Shown here in pieces: positions 52,566 through 59,475 of a stretch of 64,000 bases of DNA. How positions within the stretch are numbered: position 1 is the first letter of the stretch; each line of letters opens with the position of its first letter. The stretch covers positions 310,001-374,000 of the forward strand of contig CBDFJV010000007.1 of assembly GCA_965248605.1 (NCBI GenBank). The letters run 5' to 3'. The notes below the pieces were generated by a model, which saw only the letters and a list, made by a program, of their open reading frames with translations, was not told the origin of the DNA and searched no databases. A program made the position numbers and the translations under genes. This stretch comes from CAUZJF01 sp965248605 (GTDB lineage: Bacteria > Chloroflexota > Dehalococcoidia > Lucifugimonadales > CAUZJF01).

Positions 52566-53477
52566 ATGAAATACGACGAGGAAAGCAGAACCTTTGACTG
52601 TAGCCCCACCTTGACTGACTCTGAAGTGCTCGAGTTCTGCCGAAATGGATATTTGATCTTGGAAGGAGTCGTCCCAGAGGAGATCAACCAGCGGACCTGC
52701 AGCTACCTCAATGGCGAAATACCGGCCAACCCCAGTCTCATTCCCGAGGGATTTACAAGCGAAGACCTCAAGAGGATTCGCAACTCTAACGAACCGACGA
52801 CGCTTATTCTTGAGGACTGGTTCGTGGAGCACGTCCTTCTCAACCCTCAACTGACAGGCGCCTTGCGGTCGCTTCTTGGCAAGAATGTGGGACTACCGGT
52901 CCTAGTCAGCAGGCATAGCGTTCAGTGTCCAGGTCCAGCTCAGCGCTGGCATCATGATGCCGACTGCGTATTCGGGCCTGAGATCAACTACCTGGAGTCG
53001 TTCTACTACCCGCAAGACACTCCGGTGGAGATGGGACCTACCGAGCTAGTGCCGGGCTCACACATCGCTCACGCCCATCGTGAGGAGGGCGAACCGGGGG
53101 TAGTAACGGCTGCGCCCGCGGGTTCGTTCGTCATTCACTCTCAAAGCATCCTGCATCGAAGAAGCGCGTCGACCGGAAATGGCTTGCGGCACATGCTGAA
53201 ATACGACTACTGGAGAACGGTACCTCCCGAAAGAGATTGGATCACTGACCCGAACTTCGACTTTAGCACTGCTGACTATGGTAGTCACCGTATCGCTCGG
53301 TATTTTGCCCACATGTTCTACTGGCTTTGCGGCAAGGGCGACGAGTTTCGGGTAATAGGTGGGCAGGCGTGGCCCTGGAGGACCGACAACCAGATAGGTC
53401 CATCGTATGGGTTCGGCAGCACGGAAGGTTACATTCCGGACTGGCGTAAGTCCGATCTCGACGGCTACGCGCGTTGA
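52566..53477 (+). CDS. Phytanoyl-CoA dioxygenase (PhyH) family protein
   Basis: A 303-residue Fe(II)/2-oxoglutarate oxygenase. The facial triad appears as WHHDAD (His-x-Asp) and SFVIHSQSILHRRSAS (distal His, plus Arg for 2-oxoglutarate). MGPTELVPGSHIAHAHREEG is the family loop. SAR202-type genomes carry many PhyH paralogues with unknown substrates. Start ATG 52566. It sits in the tRNA-Leu islet together with an esterase gene. Confidence 0.87.
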   Translation: MKYDEESRTFDCSPTLTDSEVLEFCRNGYLILEGVVPEEINQRTCSYLNGEIPANPSLIPEGFTSEDLKRIRNSNEPTTLILEDWFVEHVLLNPQLTGALRSLLGKNVGLPVLVSRHSVQCPGPAQRWHHDADCVFGPEINYLESFYYPQDTPVEMGPTELVPGSHIAHAHREEGEPGVVTAAPAGSFVIHSQSILHRRSASTGNGLRHMLKYDYWRTVPPERDWITDPNFDFSTADYGSHRIARYFAHMFYWLCGKGDEFRVIGGQAWPWRTDNQIGPSYGFGSTEGYIPDWRKSDLDGYAR

Positions 53478-53655
53478 GATTTGGTGCCGTCTGTAGAGAC
53501 TCAAAGACGTCCTCTCGCCGTACCCGTCACGCGAAATGCAGGCTCGTCAGCTGAGCGCCAGGGTGAACACGGTAGACAACGACGGCCAGGATTTGAGGTA
53601 AAGAGGGGCGGAATCCAAGGCCCATCTCCACGTAGGCCTGGGAAGGATTGAAAAC

Positions 53656-54411
53656 ATGTTTAAGTCTCAAACAGACATGCGGAAGGACGCGATCAACAAG
53701 GTTGTTGCTCTCGGCGAAAGCACGACCTGGGGCTATTCGGTTTCCGACAAAGACAAATGCTGGGTCAATCAAGTCGTACGAATGCTTGTTGAGTTCCAGG
53801 GAGAAGAGATTGAACTGATCAATCAGGGGATAGGTAGCAACGTACTCACTCCGGAATGCCCGTCCTACGAATTCTCGGCAAAACCGTCGGCCCTAGAAAG
53901 GGTAGACCACGAACTAATCGCTCTTGAACCCGACATGGTGCTGTTGTCCTACGGCCTTAACGACTCAAGGGGTGGAACGGCGCCGGAAATCTTTCGCCGA
54001 GCCTACCTGGAGCTGATCGATCGTATTCGAGAGAGAATCGATCCCGTTATCGTGATCGTGAACACCTACTATATGCACGAAATCAAATACAAAAACAGCC
54101 CACACTGGAGTGAAAGCAGCTACAACCTCACGGAAGTCTATAATCTCGTGATTCAGCAGATCGCCGAGGAGAAGGGCCTGGTACTAGCAGATGTCTACTC
54201 CGCCGAGAAAGGGGTGGACTGGATCGTTGACCAGGACCACTGTCACCCGAACGACCTGGGACACAGAATAATCGCCAATCGCGTCTTTGAGGCGATCGTC
54301 CGGAGTTGCAGTTTCGTAGCACGGCAAATGCCTACGGAGTCGCTGATAGGCCCGTTCGCAGAGAGGTACGGAAACGGCCCAGATAGACCCGAAGGGATTG
54401 TGGCGAGCTAA
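53656..54411 (+). CDS. SGNH/GDSL-type hydrolase
   Basis: A 251-residue esterase/lipase-like protein. Block I is VVALGESTTWGY (GES replacing GDS), block III is LSYGLNDSRGG with the oxyanion Asn, and block V is DQDHCHPNDLGHRII with catalytic Asp and His. It has no signal peptide. It is the second gene in the islet. Substrate unknown. Confidence 0.87.
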   Translation: MFKSQTDMRKDAINKVVALGESTTWGYSVSDKDKCWVNQVVRMLVEFQGEEIELINQGIGSNVLTPECPSYEFSAKPSALERVDHELIALEPDMVLLSYGLNDSRGGTAPEIFRRAYLELIDRIRERIDPVIVIVNTYYMHEIKYKNSPHWSESSYNLTEVYNLVIQQIAEEKGLVLADVYSAEKGVDWIVDQDHCHPNDLGHRIIANRVFEAIVRSCSFVARQMPTESLIGPFAERYGNGPDRPEGIVAS

Positions 54412-54459
54412 GGAAGCTACCCGTCCAACGCACTGGGCGTCTACGCCTGTATAGTGGGG

Positions 54460-54544
54460 TGGTGGGGAAGCCGGGACTCGAACCCGGACGCCTTGCGGCA
54501 CATGATCCTAAATCATGCTCGTCTACCAATTCCGACACTTCCCC
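54460..54544 (-). tRNA. tRNA-Leu (UAG anticodon)
   Basis: Read from 54544: GGGGAAG acceptor strand, D-arm with GAATTGGTAGACGA, anticodon arm CATGA-TTTAGGA-TCATG (anticodon TAG), class II variable arm TGCCGCAAGGCG, T-arm CCGGGTTCGAGTCCCGG, then CTTCCCC, discriminator A, encoded CCA. All stems pair. It reads CUA-type Leu codons. It is the only intact tRNA in the window. Confidence 0.95.
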
Positions 54545-54836
54545 GTGAACTCGAACCCGGACTCTTACGGCATCCCGACCTGAGTCGGGACTCGTCTACC
54601 AATTCCGACACTTCCCCGTGAACTCGAACCCGGACTCTTACGGCATCCCGACCTGAGTCGGGACTCGTCTACCAATTCCGACACTTCCCCAATGACTCAA
54701 ACCCGGACTCTTGCGGCATCCCGACCCGAGTCGGGACTCGTCTACCAATTCCGACACTTCCCCAATGACTCAAACCCGGACTCTTGCGGCATCCCGACCC
54801 GAGCCGGGACTCGTCTACCAATTCCGACACTTCCCC
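54545..54836 (-). repeat. Four tandem 73-bp truncated tRNA-Leu-like units
   Basis: Units at 54545-54617, 54618-54690, 54691-54763 and 54764-54836, each exactly 73 bp. Each starts with GGGGAAGTGTCGGAATTGG like the intact tRNA. The anticodon arm is TCCCGA-CTCAGG-TCGGGA (CAG anticodon in a 6-base loop), followed by a weakened variable arm and CCGGGTTCGAG. The T-stem 3' strand and the acceptor 3' strand are missing. Units 1 and 2 are identical; units 3 and 4 differ by a few bases. They are transcribed ahead of the intact tRNA. Confidence 0.85.
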
Positions 54837-54845
54837 GCAACGGCA

Positions 54846-54854
54846 ATTATATCA
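54846..54854 (-). promoter_or_regulatory. Extended -10 promoter for the tRNA-Leu array
   Basis: On the minus strand TGATATAAT (54854-54846) is a perfect TGn plus TATAAT element. Transcription would begin near 54839, at the 5' edge of the first tRNA-like unit. No clear -35 is seen. Confidence 0.6.
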
Positions 54855-54872
54855 GTCTGGCTACTCGTGACC

Positions 54873-56240
54873 TCATTCCTGCGTGGTCGTGGTCGCGGTC
54901 TCGCCGGCCGGGCTTTGTTGCCGTGGGGCGCCGGCTCTGAGCTCCTCCAACACCTCCAGGAAGTGGCTGTAGCTCGAGACGCTAGAGACCGTCGTGATGA
55001 AGGCGCCCAGGTTAGGAGACAGCCGTCGAATCTCCTGCATCTGTTCGTTTATCGGGCTCACCGACGCAGGGCTGGCGGCATAGGTCCCTCGAAAGGCGAA
55101 GTAGGCCTGGTTCAGCTTGCGGATTCCGTAGCCGGCGAGCCTGAGCCGCCACCACCGTTGTTTCATGTACTCCTCTGCCTCCTCCACCTTGCCCTCACCC
55201 AGCAGCTCGTCGACACGGAGCCGTGTCTCCCGCATCTCTCGCGTGAACGCCGGGTCCCTCTCCTCGGCGGAAAGGTAGCGGCTCGCCGACTCGGTCAGAT
55301 CGCCCCCCATCCGCGCGAAGGCGACGTCTCCAAGCTCGCGGCCGGCCAGATCGGCGGCGGTCTCGTTGATGGTGGCCATCTCCTGCGAGCTCCAGAATTT
55401 CCTGCCCAGTGGCCGGAAGAAGAAGTAGTTGTGCAGCCACTCATGGGCGCCCGTTTGAAGGACGGTCCTGAGCGGATGCAGGTCGGACACCATCGGGGGA
55501 TAGGTACCAAGACCCGCCAGGTTGTCGACTAAGCCCACAACGCCGAAACGCTCCTGGACCTCCGTTTCGAGCGCAGCGCGTTCGAGCACCGGAATCTCCG
55601 GCAGCAGTAGCGTTGTCTCCAAGCGTTCGATGCGGTCCCGCGGTGAGGTGACCATCACGGTTGGCGGCTTTGCGAACCGAAGGTCCACTGGAGGAAACAG
55701 CACACCGAATCGCGAGTCCAGGCCCGTTTCGTACAGAACGGCACTCAGCTCGGCCTCGATCGTCTCCTCCGCCCTGGCCCTCAGCGCCTCCTTTTCGGCC
55801 GTTATCTCTTCAACGTACTCCCGGGAGACCGACGTCGCCTCCTTGGCGCTTCCCGACGCCGTCACCGACCCGCGCGTGAGGAAGCGTCCCTCCAGGCGGT
55901 CTTCCTCCTTGTCGACGAGGCGCGCGAGTTGCAGGTACTCGTCCACGACGGCCAGCCGCTCGCTTCGCGGTGGCCTACGACCCGGAATGGCGTCCAATAG
56001 GAGATGAGGCCATTTGCTCAGCAGGGTGGTAGCTTCCCAGTGAAGGATCGAGAACAGGTACTCCGACGCTACGACCGTCGCCGGAGTCCGGGGAAACGTG
56101 TCGAACCGTACGATGAGCAATATCATCGCCAGAACGACCACGAATATCCGGTCGCGGAGCGTGTGCCTGATGGGCGTCACAGCGTCTTTACCCTCACTGG
56201 CCTCCACCAAGTCTAACGCCGGGCGGGCTGGCTCGACCAA
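54873..56240 (-). CDS. Membrane-anchored putative zinc metalloprotease
   Basis: A 455-residue protein with one N-terminal membrane helix (IFVVVLAMILLIVRF, about 32-46). A charged coiled-coil-like region follows (EITAEKEALRARAEETIEAELS). A gluzincin-like active site follows: TGAHEWLHNYFF (HExxH) with MATINETAADLAGRE downstream, where Glu may be the third zinc ligand. The C-terminus ends in a Thr-rich tail. The start is TTG 56240 and uncertain. A decayed partial duplicate lies at 57589-57807. No named family is assigned. Confidence 0.75.
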   Translation of the reverse strand: MVEPARPALDLVEASEGKDAVTPIRHTLRDRIFVVVLAMILLIVRFDTFPRTPATVVASEYLFSILHWEATTLLSKWPHLLLDAIPGRRPPRSERLAVVDEYLQLARLVDKEEDRLEGRFLTRGSVTASGSAKEATSVSREYVEEITAEKEALRARAEETIEAELSAVLYETGLDSRFGVLFPPVDLRFAKPPTVMVTSPRDRIERLETTLLLPEIPVLERAALETEVQERFGVVGLVDNLAGLGTYPPMVSDLHPLRTVLQTGAHEWLHNYFFFRPLGRKFWSSQEMATINETAADLAGRELGDVAFARMGGDLTESASRYLSAEERDPAFTREMRETRLRVDELLGEGKVEEAEEYMKQRWWRLRLAGYGIRKLNQAYFAFRGTYAASPASVSPINEQMQEIRRLSPNLGAFITTVSSVSSYSHFLEVLEELRAGAPRQQSPAGETATTTTQE

Positions 56241-56296
56241 TCGTGGGGTAAAGGCGCCGTAAGGAGCTTTCGAAAGAGCCGGTGGATGTAGGCCTG

Positions 56297-57238
56297 CTAG
56301 TGATGACCCTCAGGCGTGGCAAAGTCGATTTCTTCGGCGCCCGACTCGGCGTCGCAGATCTCCGTTTCCACCTGGACCGTCGAGAAGTAGATACCGAAGT
56401 CTTCCTTGAGCATCGACTGCACCTTATGCAGAATTGCTTGTGTGTCGGCGTCTTTGGTCGCCAGAACGTGGGTCGAAAATAGGTTGCGGCCGGACGTTAA
56501 GGCCCATGCGTGCATGTGATGCACGTTGTCGACACCCTCTGTCCCTTCGATTCGGTGTCGAACGTGGTCGAGATCGAGGTCCTTGGGCACGGTGTCTAGC
56601 AATATCGTGACTGAGGCGCGGAGGATCGTCCACGACGCCCAGAACAGGACTACGCCGAAGGCCATGCCGAGCAGCGGGTCGATCTCCAGGAAGTCAGTGA
56701 ACCGGATGACGAGTGCCGCGACGATAATGATGATGCTGCCGACGAAGGTCTGGATGATGTGCCAGTAGGCGCCCTTGACGTTGAGGTTGGTCTTTTGGCC
56801 CTGGAACAGGAGCCTGAGGGCGATGACTTCGGTCACGATGCCTCCGAACGCGGCCACCAGCATCGGCGTGGTCGGCAGGTCTACTGGGTCCTGGAGGCGC
56901 ATCCAGCCCATCCACATCACGAATCCCGCCATCCCGAGCAGGAACAGACCGTTGACCAGTGCGCCTATGATCTCCGCCCTTATGAGGCCGAAGGTCTGCT
57001 GGCTGGTCGCCGGGCGCGCCGCATAGTGACCGGCGACCAATGCGATGAGCACTCCGCCGATCGCCGAGAACGTGTGGAACGCGTCGGACAACACCGCGAC
57101 CGAGCCGGTCCAGATCCCGATAGCCAATTCGAAGACGAAATAGACCCCCGTTAGCCAGCCGGCTATCTTCAGGGCGCGAGTGTTGGATTCGCCCGCAGGG
57201 CCGTGGCCGCCAGGTGAGGGTGTGTGACCTTGGTGCAT
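56297..57238 (-). CDS. Cation diffusion facilitator transporter, atypical metal site
   Basis: A 313-residue CDF transporter with six membrane helices and a cytoplasmic C-terminal domain (DNVHHMHAWALTSGRN...FGIYFSTVQVETE). The His-rich N-terminus (HQGHTPSPGGHG) and the HLHxW-like signature fit. The two HxxxD zinc motifs are altered: TM2 reads SDAFHTFSA (expected Asp is Ala) and TM5 reads HIIQTFVGS (expected Asp is Thr). ATG 57238 follows the small zinc-ribbon gene by 3 bp. Metal specificity is therefore uncertain. Confidence 0.88.
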   Translation of the reverse strand: MHQGHTPSPGGHGPAGESNTRALKIAGWLTGVYFVFELAIGIWTGSVAVLSDAFHTFSAIGGVLIALVAGHYAARPATSQQTFGLIRAEIIGALVNGLFLLGMAGFVMWMGWMRLQDPVDLPTTPMLVAAFGGIVTEVIALRLLFQGQKTNLNVKGAYWHIIQTFVGSIIIIVAALVIRFTDFLEIDPLLGMAFGVVLFWASWTILRASVTILLDTVPKDLDLDHVRHRIEGTEGVDNVHHMHAWALTSGRNLFSTHVLATKDADTQAILHKVQSMLKEDFGIYFSTVQVETEICDAESGAEEIDFATPEGHH

Positions 57239-57241
57239 CAA

Positions 57242-57454
57242 TCAGACCCCGCCCCCGTCCGTTTCAGACTGTTTCGGAGGGCAGTCTTTATCGGCGTAAG
57301 AGCAGAAGACGCAGTCGTCCCCATCGCGCGGCCTCAGCACTGTTCGGCAGCTGGAACACTCGTGGAAAAAGAGACAGTAGTCTACCGGCATCTCCAGGTC
57401 TTCGGAGAACCCGCATTCCGGGCAGGTCAGTGTCGCTGTCGTCTCCAAGCGCAA
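57242..57454 (-). CDS. Small Cys-rich zinc-ribbon-like protein
   Basis: A 70-residue protein with CPECGFSEDLEMP, FHECSSC, DDCVFCSYADKDCPP and a Gly tail: nine cysteines in pairs. It resembles the small GDCCxFCSYG...PCPP proteins often found with heavy-metal resistance genes. It starts at TTG 57454 and runs up to the CDF gene, so a metal-binding accessory role is plausible. Confidence 0.7.
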   Translation of the reverse strand: MRLETTATLTCPECGFSEDLEMPVDYCLFFHECSSCRTVLRPRDGDDCVFCSYADKDCPPKQSETDGGGV

Positions 57455-57588
57455 CTCTGTGCCACCATACCTGTCTCAGTCTAAATAGGTGTACTCCGAG
57501 CAGTTCCAGGAACCTTGCCGGCCACCCACCTACCGAGAGTATGGTGGAAGCGTAGCTTATGCGGATGGGATGCCGTTCTCAATCACGC

Positions 57589-57807
57589 TCACGGACGAGG
57601 AGTTCGTCGAGGCCGTTGGATGGTAAGTCGGTGGAAACTACGCCTAGAGTTGAGTGGAGTCCGCCGGAAGCGGTGTCCCATATGAGGACAGGCGATTTGC
57701 TCAGGAGATCGGCGGCTTCCTGGTTCGATCGAGAACAGGCGCTCCGACATGACAGCTGTGGCAGGGGCCACCCAACTAGAAGTAGGTTGAGTCAACGAAA
57801 GGGCCAC
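57589..57807 (-). pseudogene. Decayed partial duplicate of the metalloprotease gene
   Basis: Minus-strand text APATAVMSERLFSIEP...IACPHMGH parallels TPATVVASEYLFSILH...LSKWPHLLL in the gene at 54873-56240. At base level, both contain GATTTGCTCAG/CATTTGCTCAG and the identical GATCGAGAACAGG at matching spacing (57727-57739). The frame is scrambled beyond it. The surrounding 57455-57813 gap contains nothing else. Confidence 0.6.
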
Positions 57808-57813
57808 ACCGGC

Positions 57814-58204
57814 CTAGAGAAACACAACGTCTAGCTCCGTAACTCGGTCGAAGTCACGGTCTGACGTGAACAGGGTCAGACCTCTATGGACCGCTGTCGC
57901 TGCAATGAGGGTGTCTAGAGCGCCGATCGGAGCGCCCTTTCTTAGCAAGCTAGCCTTGAGTTGACCATAGGCCCTCGCAACTTCCTCTGTAACAGTCCAA
58001 GACATTCACGACGCTGAGGAAACCACGGAGGGCGACCTCGTTGGCCTGTGGCTGGCTAGACCGAAAGACGCCATCGTACAGTTCTGCCACCGAGACAACA
58101 CTAACAGCTAATCCCTCTTCGAGGAGAGATTGGACTCGGCGTACAACCGGCTCATTGCCCCTGAGGTACTCGACAATCCAGGTGGTATCTAGGAGGTGTC
58201 TCAC
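57814..58204 (-). pseudogene. vapC: VapC-like PIN-domain toxin with a frameshift
   Basis: The first frame (ATG 58204) reads LLDTTWIVEYLRG, with the first catalytic Asp, and VSVVSVAELYDGVF (Glu). About 58000 the frame shifts by one and continues as ARAYGQLKASLL, IGALDTLIAATAVHRGLTLFTSDRDFDRV with the remaining acidic residues, ending at 57814. Joined, it is a normal PIN RNase of about 130 residues. The lesion is near TTGGACTGTTAC and may be real or a sequencing error. Confidence 0.82.
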
Positions 58205-58207
58205 GGG

Positions 58208-58441
58208 CTACAGGCGAACGTCGCGGCTCTGCTCGCGCCGATTGTCATAGAGGTCCCGAAGGTAGGCATCGAAGTCCAAGCTGCCCTTCCAGGCGCCGGC
58301 AGCACGCCGGAACGCCTCCTTCGACTTTTCGGAAGGCTTCTCCGTAATCGTGACCGTAACCTCCTCACCCTCTTTCAGATCAACGTCCTCGAGAGGCTCG
58401 ATCTTCCCATTGGAGAACCGTGCCTTGATCTCCCTGACCAT
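58208..58441 (-). CDS. AF2212/DUF104-type antitoxin
   Basis: A 77-residue protein starting VREIKARFSNGKIEPLEDVDLKEGEEVTV (quoted in part), the beta-strand domain of DUF104 antitoxins, followed by a charged helix that binds the toxin (RAAGAWKGSLDFDAYLRDLY). It precedes vapC by 3 bp, the usual antitoxin-first order. Confidence 0.85.
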   Translation of the reverse strand: MVREIKARFSNGKIEPLEDVDLKEGEEVTVTITEKPSEKSKEAFRRAAGAWKGSLDFDAYLRDLYDNRREQSRDVRL

Positions 58442-58581
58442 CTAGGTTGCTCCTTTCTAGCAGCTGATTCCACTATAACAGGGCGTTAGGGGTTTGAGCA
58501 TCGCGGACTACGCGCCAGACCATAGGCGGGAATGGCGGATCCAACAGCCTGGGCCTCGCTCGATACCAACCCGGCTCCACG

Positions 58582-58695
58582 CTATTCGCCAAAAACGCGG
58601 ACGTGTTGGTTCGAGTCCTGTACGTCGATCTCGATGTCAGCGAGGGCGTCGGCGAGTTCTTCTGCGTTCTTGGCAGCTGTAGGGGCGTATTGCAT
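58582..58695 (-). CDS. Possible 37-residue peptide
   Basis: ATG 58695 opens a short frame reading MQYAPTAAKNAEELADALAD then IEIDVQDSNQHVRVFGE. The composition is protein-like and helical, but no ribosome-binding site or homology is evident. It may be the tail of a lost gene in the 270-bp gap before the antitoxin. Confidence 0.25.
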   Translation of the reverse strand: MQYAPTAAKNAEELADALADIEIDVQDSNQHVRVFGE

Positions 58696-58711
58696 GCGCC
58701 CGTTTTGGTGT

Positions 58712-59473
58712 CTAGCCAGCGTGCGCGTCGATCCACTCCCACAGCGCCTCGGCTCGCTCGCTATGGCCTGGCAGGGCTGGATCGATGATGCAGCGGCAGC
58801 TGCGGGTGTACGAGCCGATCACCTGGAGGTCGGTGCGGCCCGAGTCCCATCGCCAGGGCGACCCGTCCGCACTGGTCAAGACCGCGTTGCAGATGTCCCT
58901 GGTCACGGGTACCGCTTTGCGGAACCGACGGGACTCTCCGGTACCCGCGAAGACCCAGAAACGGTCCCACAACCTGGGGTCGGAAAGGCCGCGCCGCACG
59001 TGAGCGTTGGAGCCGAAACGGTCCAGCTCCCGACCGGCTGGCGGCCCAATGACCTCGCGGAGGATGTCGCCGACGCACAAAGCCCCCACAAGGTAGAATC
59101 CGTAGGTCCCTGTAGGGCTGTTGTCGGCCCAGTCAGCGAGGCGCGACAAAAACAGCAGGGTATCGTCCGGCTCGACCCGCCGTAGGGCCGCCGCTCTCGG
59201 ACTTGTCGAGCAGTTGTCGCCATAAGTGAAAGTGTCGAACTCTGGGTCGTTGTGCGTACTCCGGTCCCACATGCGGCGCGGCACATATCGCAGCAGGTCG
59301 GCGCTCGGGTCGTTGTAGGAGCGCAGGTCCCGATAACGGACTGCGTGAGGACTCTTGAGGTCGGGGTTCTCCGGGATCGGCAGGAACTCGAAAGTACCGT
59401 CGCCGAAGACCGGCCCCGCGAATCCGTGGCTTGCGTTGGCGCCGACGTTGGCCAGATAGATGCGGCCAGCCAC
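58712..59473 (-). CDS. Nmad3-like (nucleotide-modification-associated) protein
   Basis: A 253-residue protein with IYLANVGANASHGF at the N-terminus, FEFLPIPENPDL, HNDPEFDTFTYGDNCSTSPRAA and YGFYLVGALCVGDIL. These patterns resemble the Nmad3 putative nucleotide-modification domain; that identification is from memory. The GTG start is 2 bp after the queG stop. Sitting next to queG may indicate a nucleoside-related function. Confidence 0.6.
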   Translation of the reverse strand: MAGRIYLANVGANASHGFAGPVFGDGTFEFLPIPENPDLKSPHAVRYRDLRSYNDPSADLLRYVPRRMWDRSTHNDPEFDTFTYGDNCSTSPRAAALRRVEPDDTLLFLSRLADWADNSPTGTYGFYLVGALCVGDILREVIGPPAGRELDRFGSNAHVRRGLSDPRLWDRFWVFAGTGESRRFRKAVPVTRDICNAVLTSADGSPWRWDSGRTDLQVIGSYTRSCRCIIDPALPGHSERAEALWEWIDAHAG

Positions 59474-59475
59474 CG

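Larger units (their letters stand above)
52191..54514. mobile_element. tRNA-Leu-associated genomic islet, about 2.3 kb
   Basis: The block lies between the displaced tRNA-Leu 3' fragment (52191-52244) and the intact tRNA-Leu (54460-54544), with the geometry produced by site-specific integration at a tRNA gene. It holds a PhyH dioxygenase and an SGNH hydrolase, both with visibly lower GC than the flanks. No integrase is present, so the element has decayed or was mobilised in trans. Confidence 0.6.

Noticed and set aside
54545..54836. CRISPR array from evenly spaced repeats
   Set aside because: The units are contiguous 73-bp copies without unique spacers and align to tRNA-Leu; no cas genes are present.
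58600..58640. Sequence GGTTCGAGTCC resembling a tRNA T-arm
   Set aside because: There are no matching acceptor, D or anticodon arms around it; chance similarity inside a possible short reading frame.
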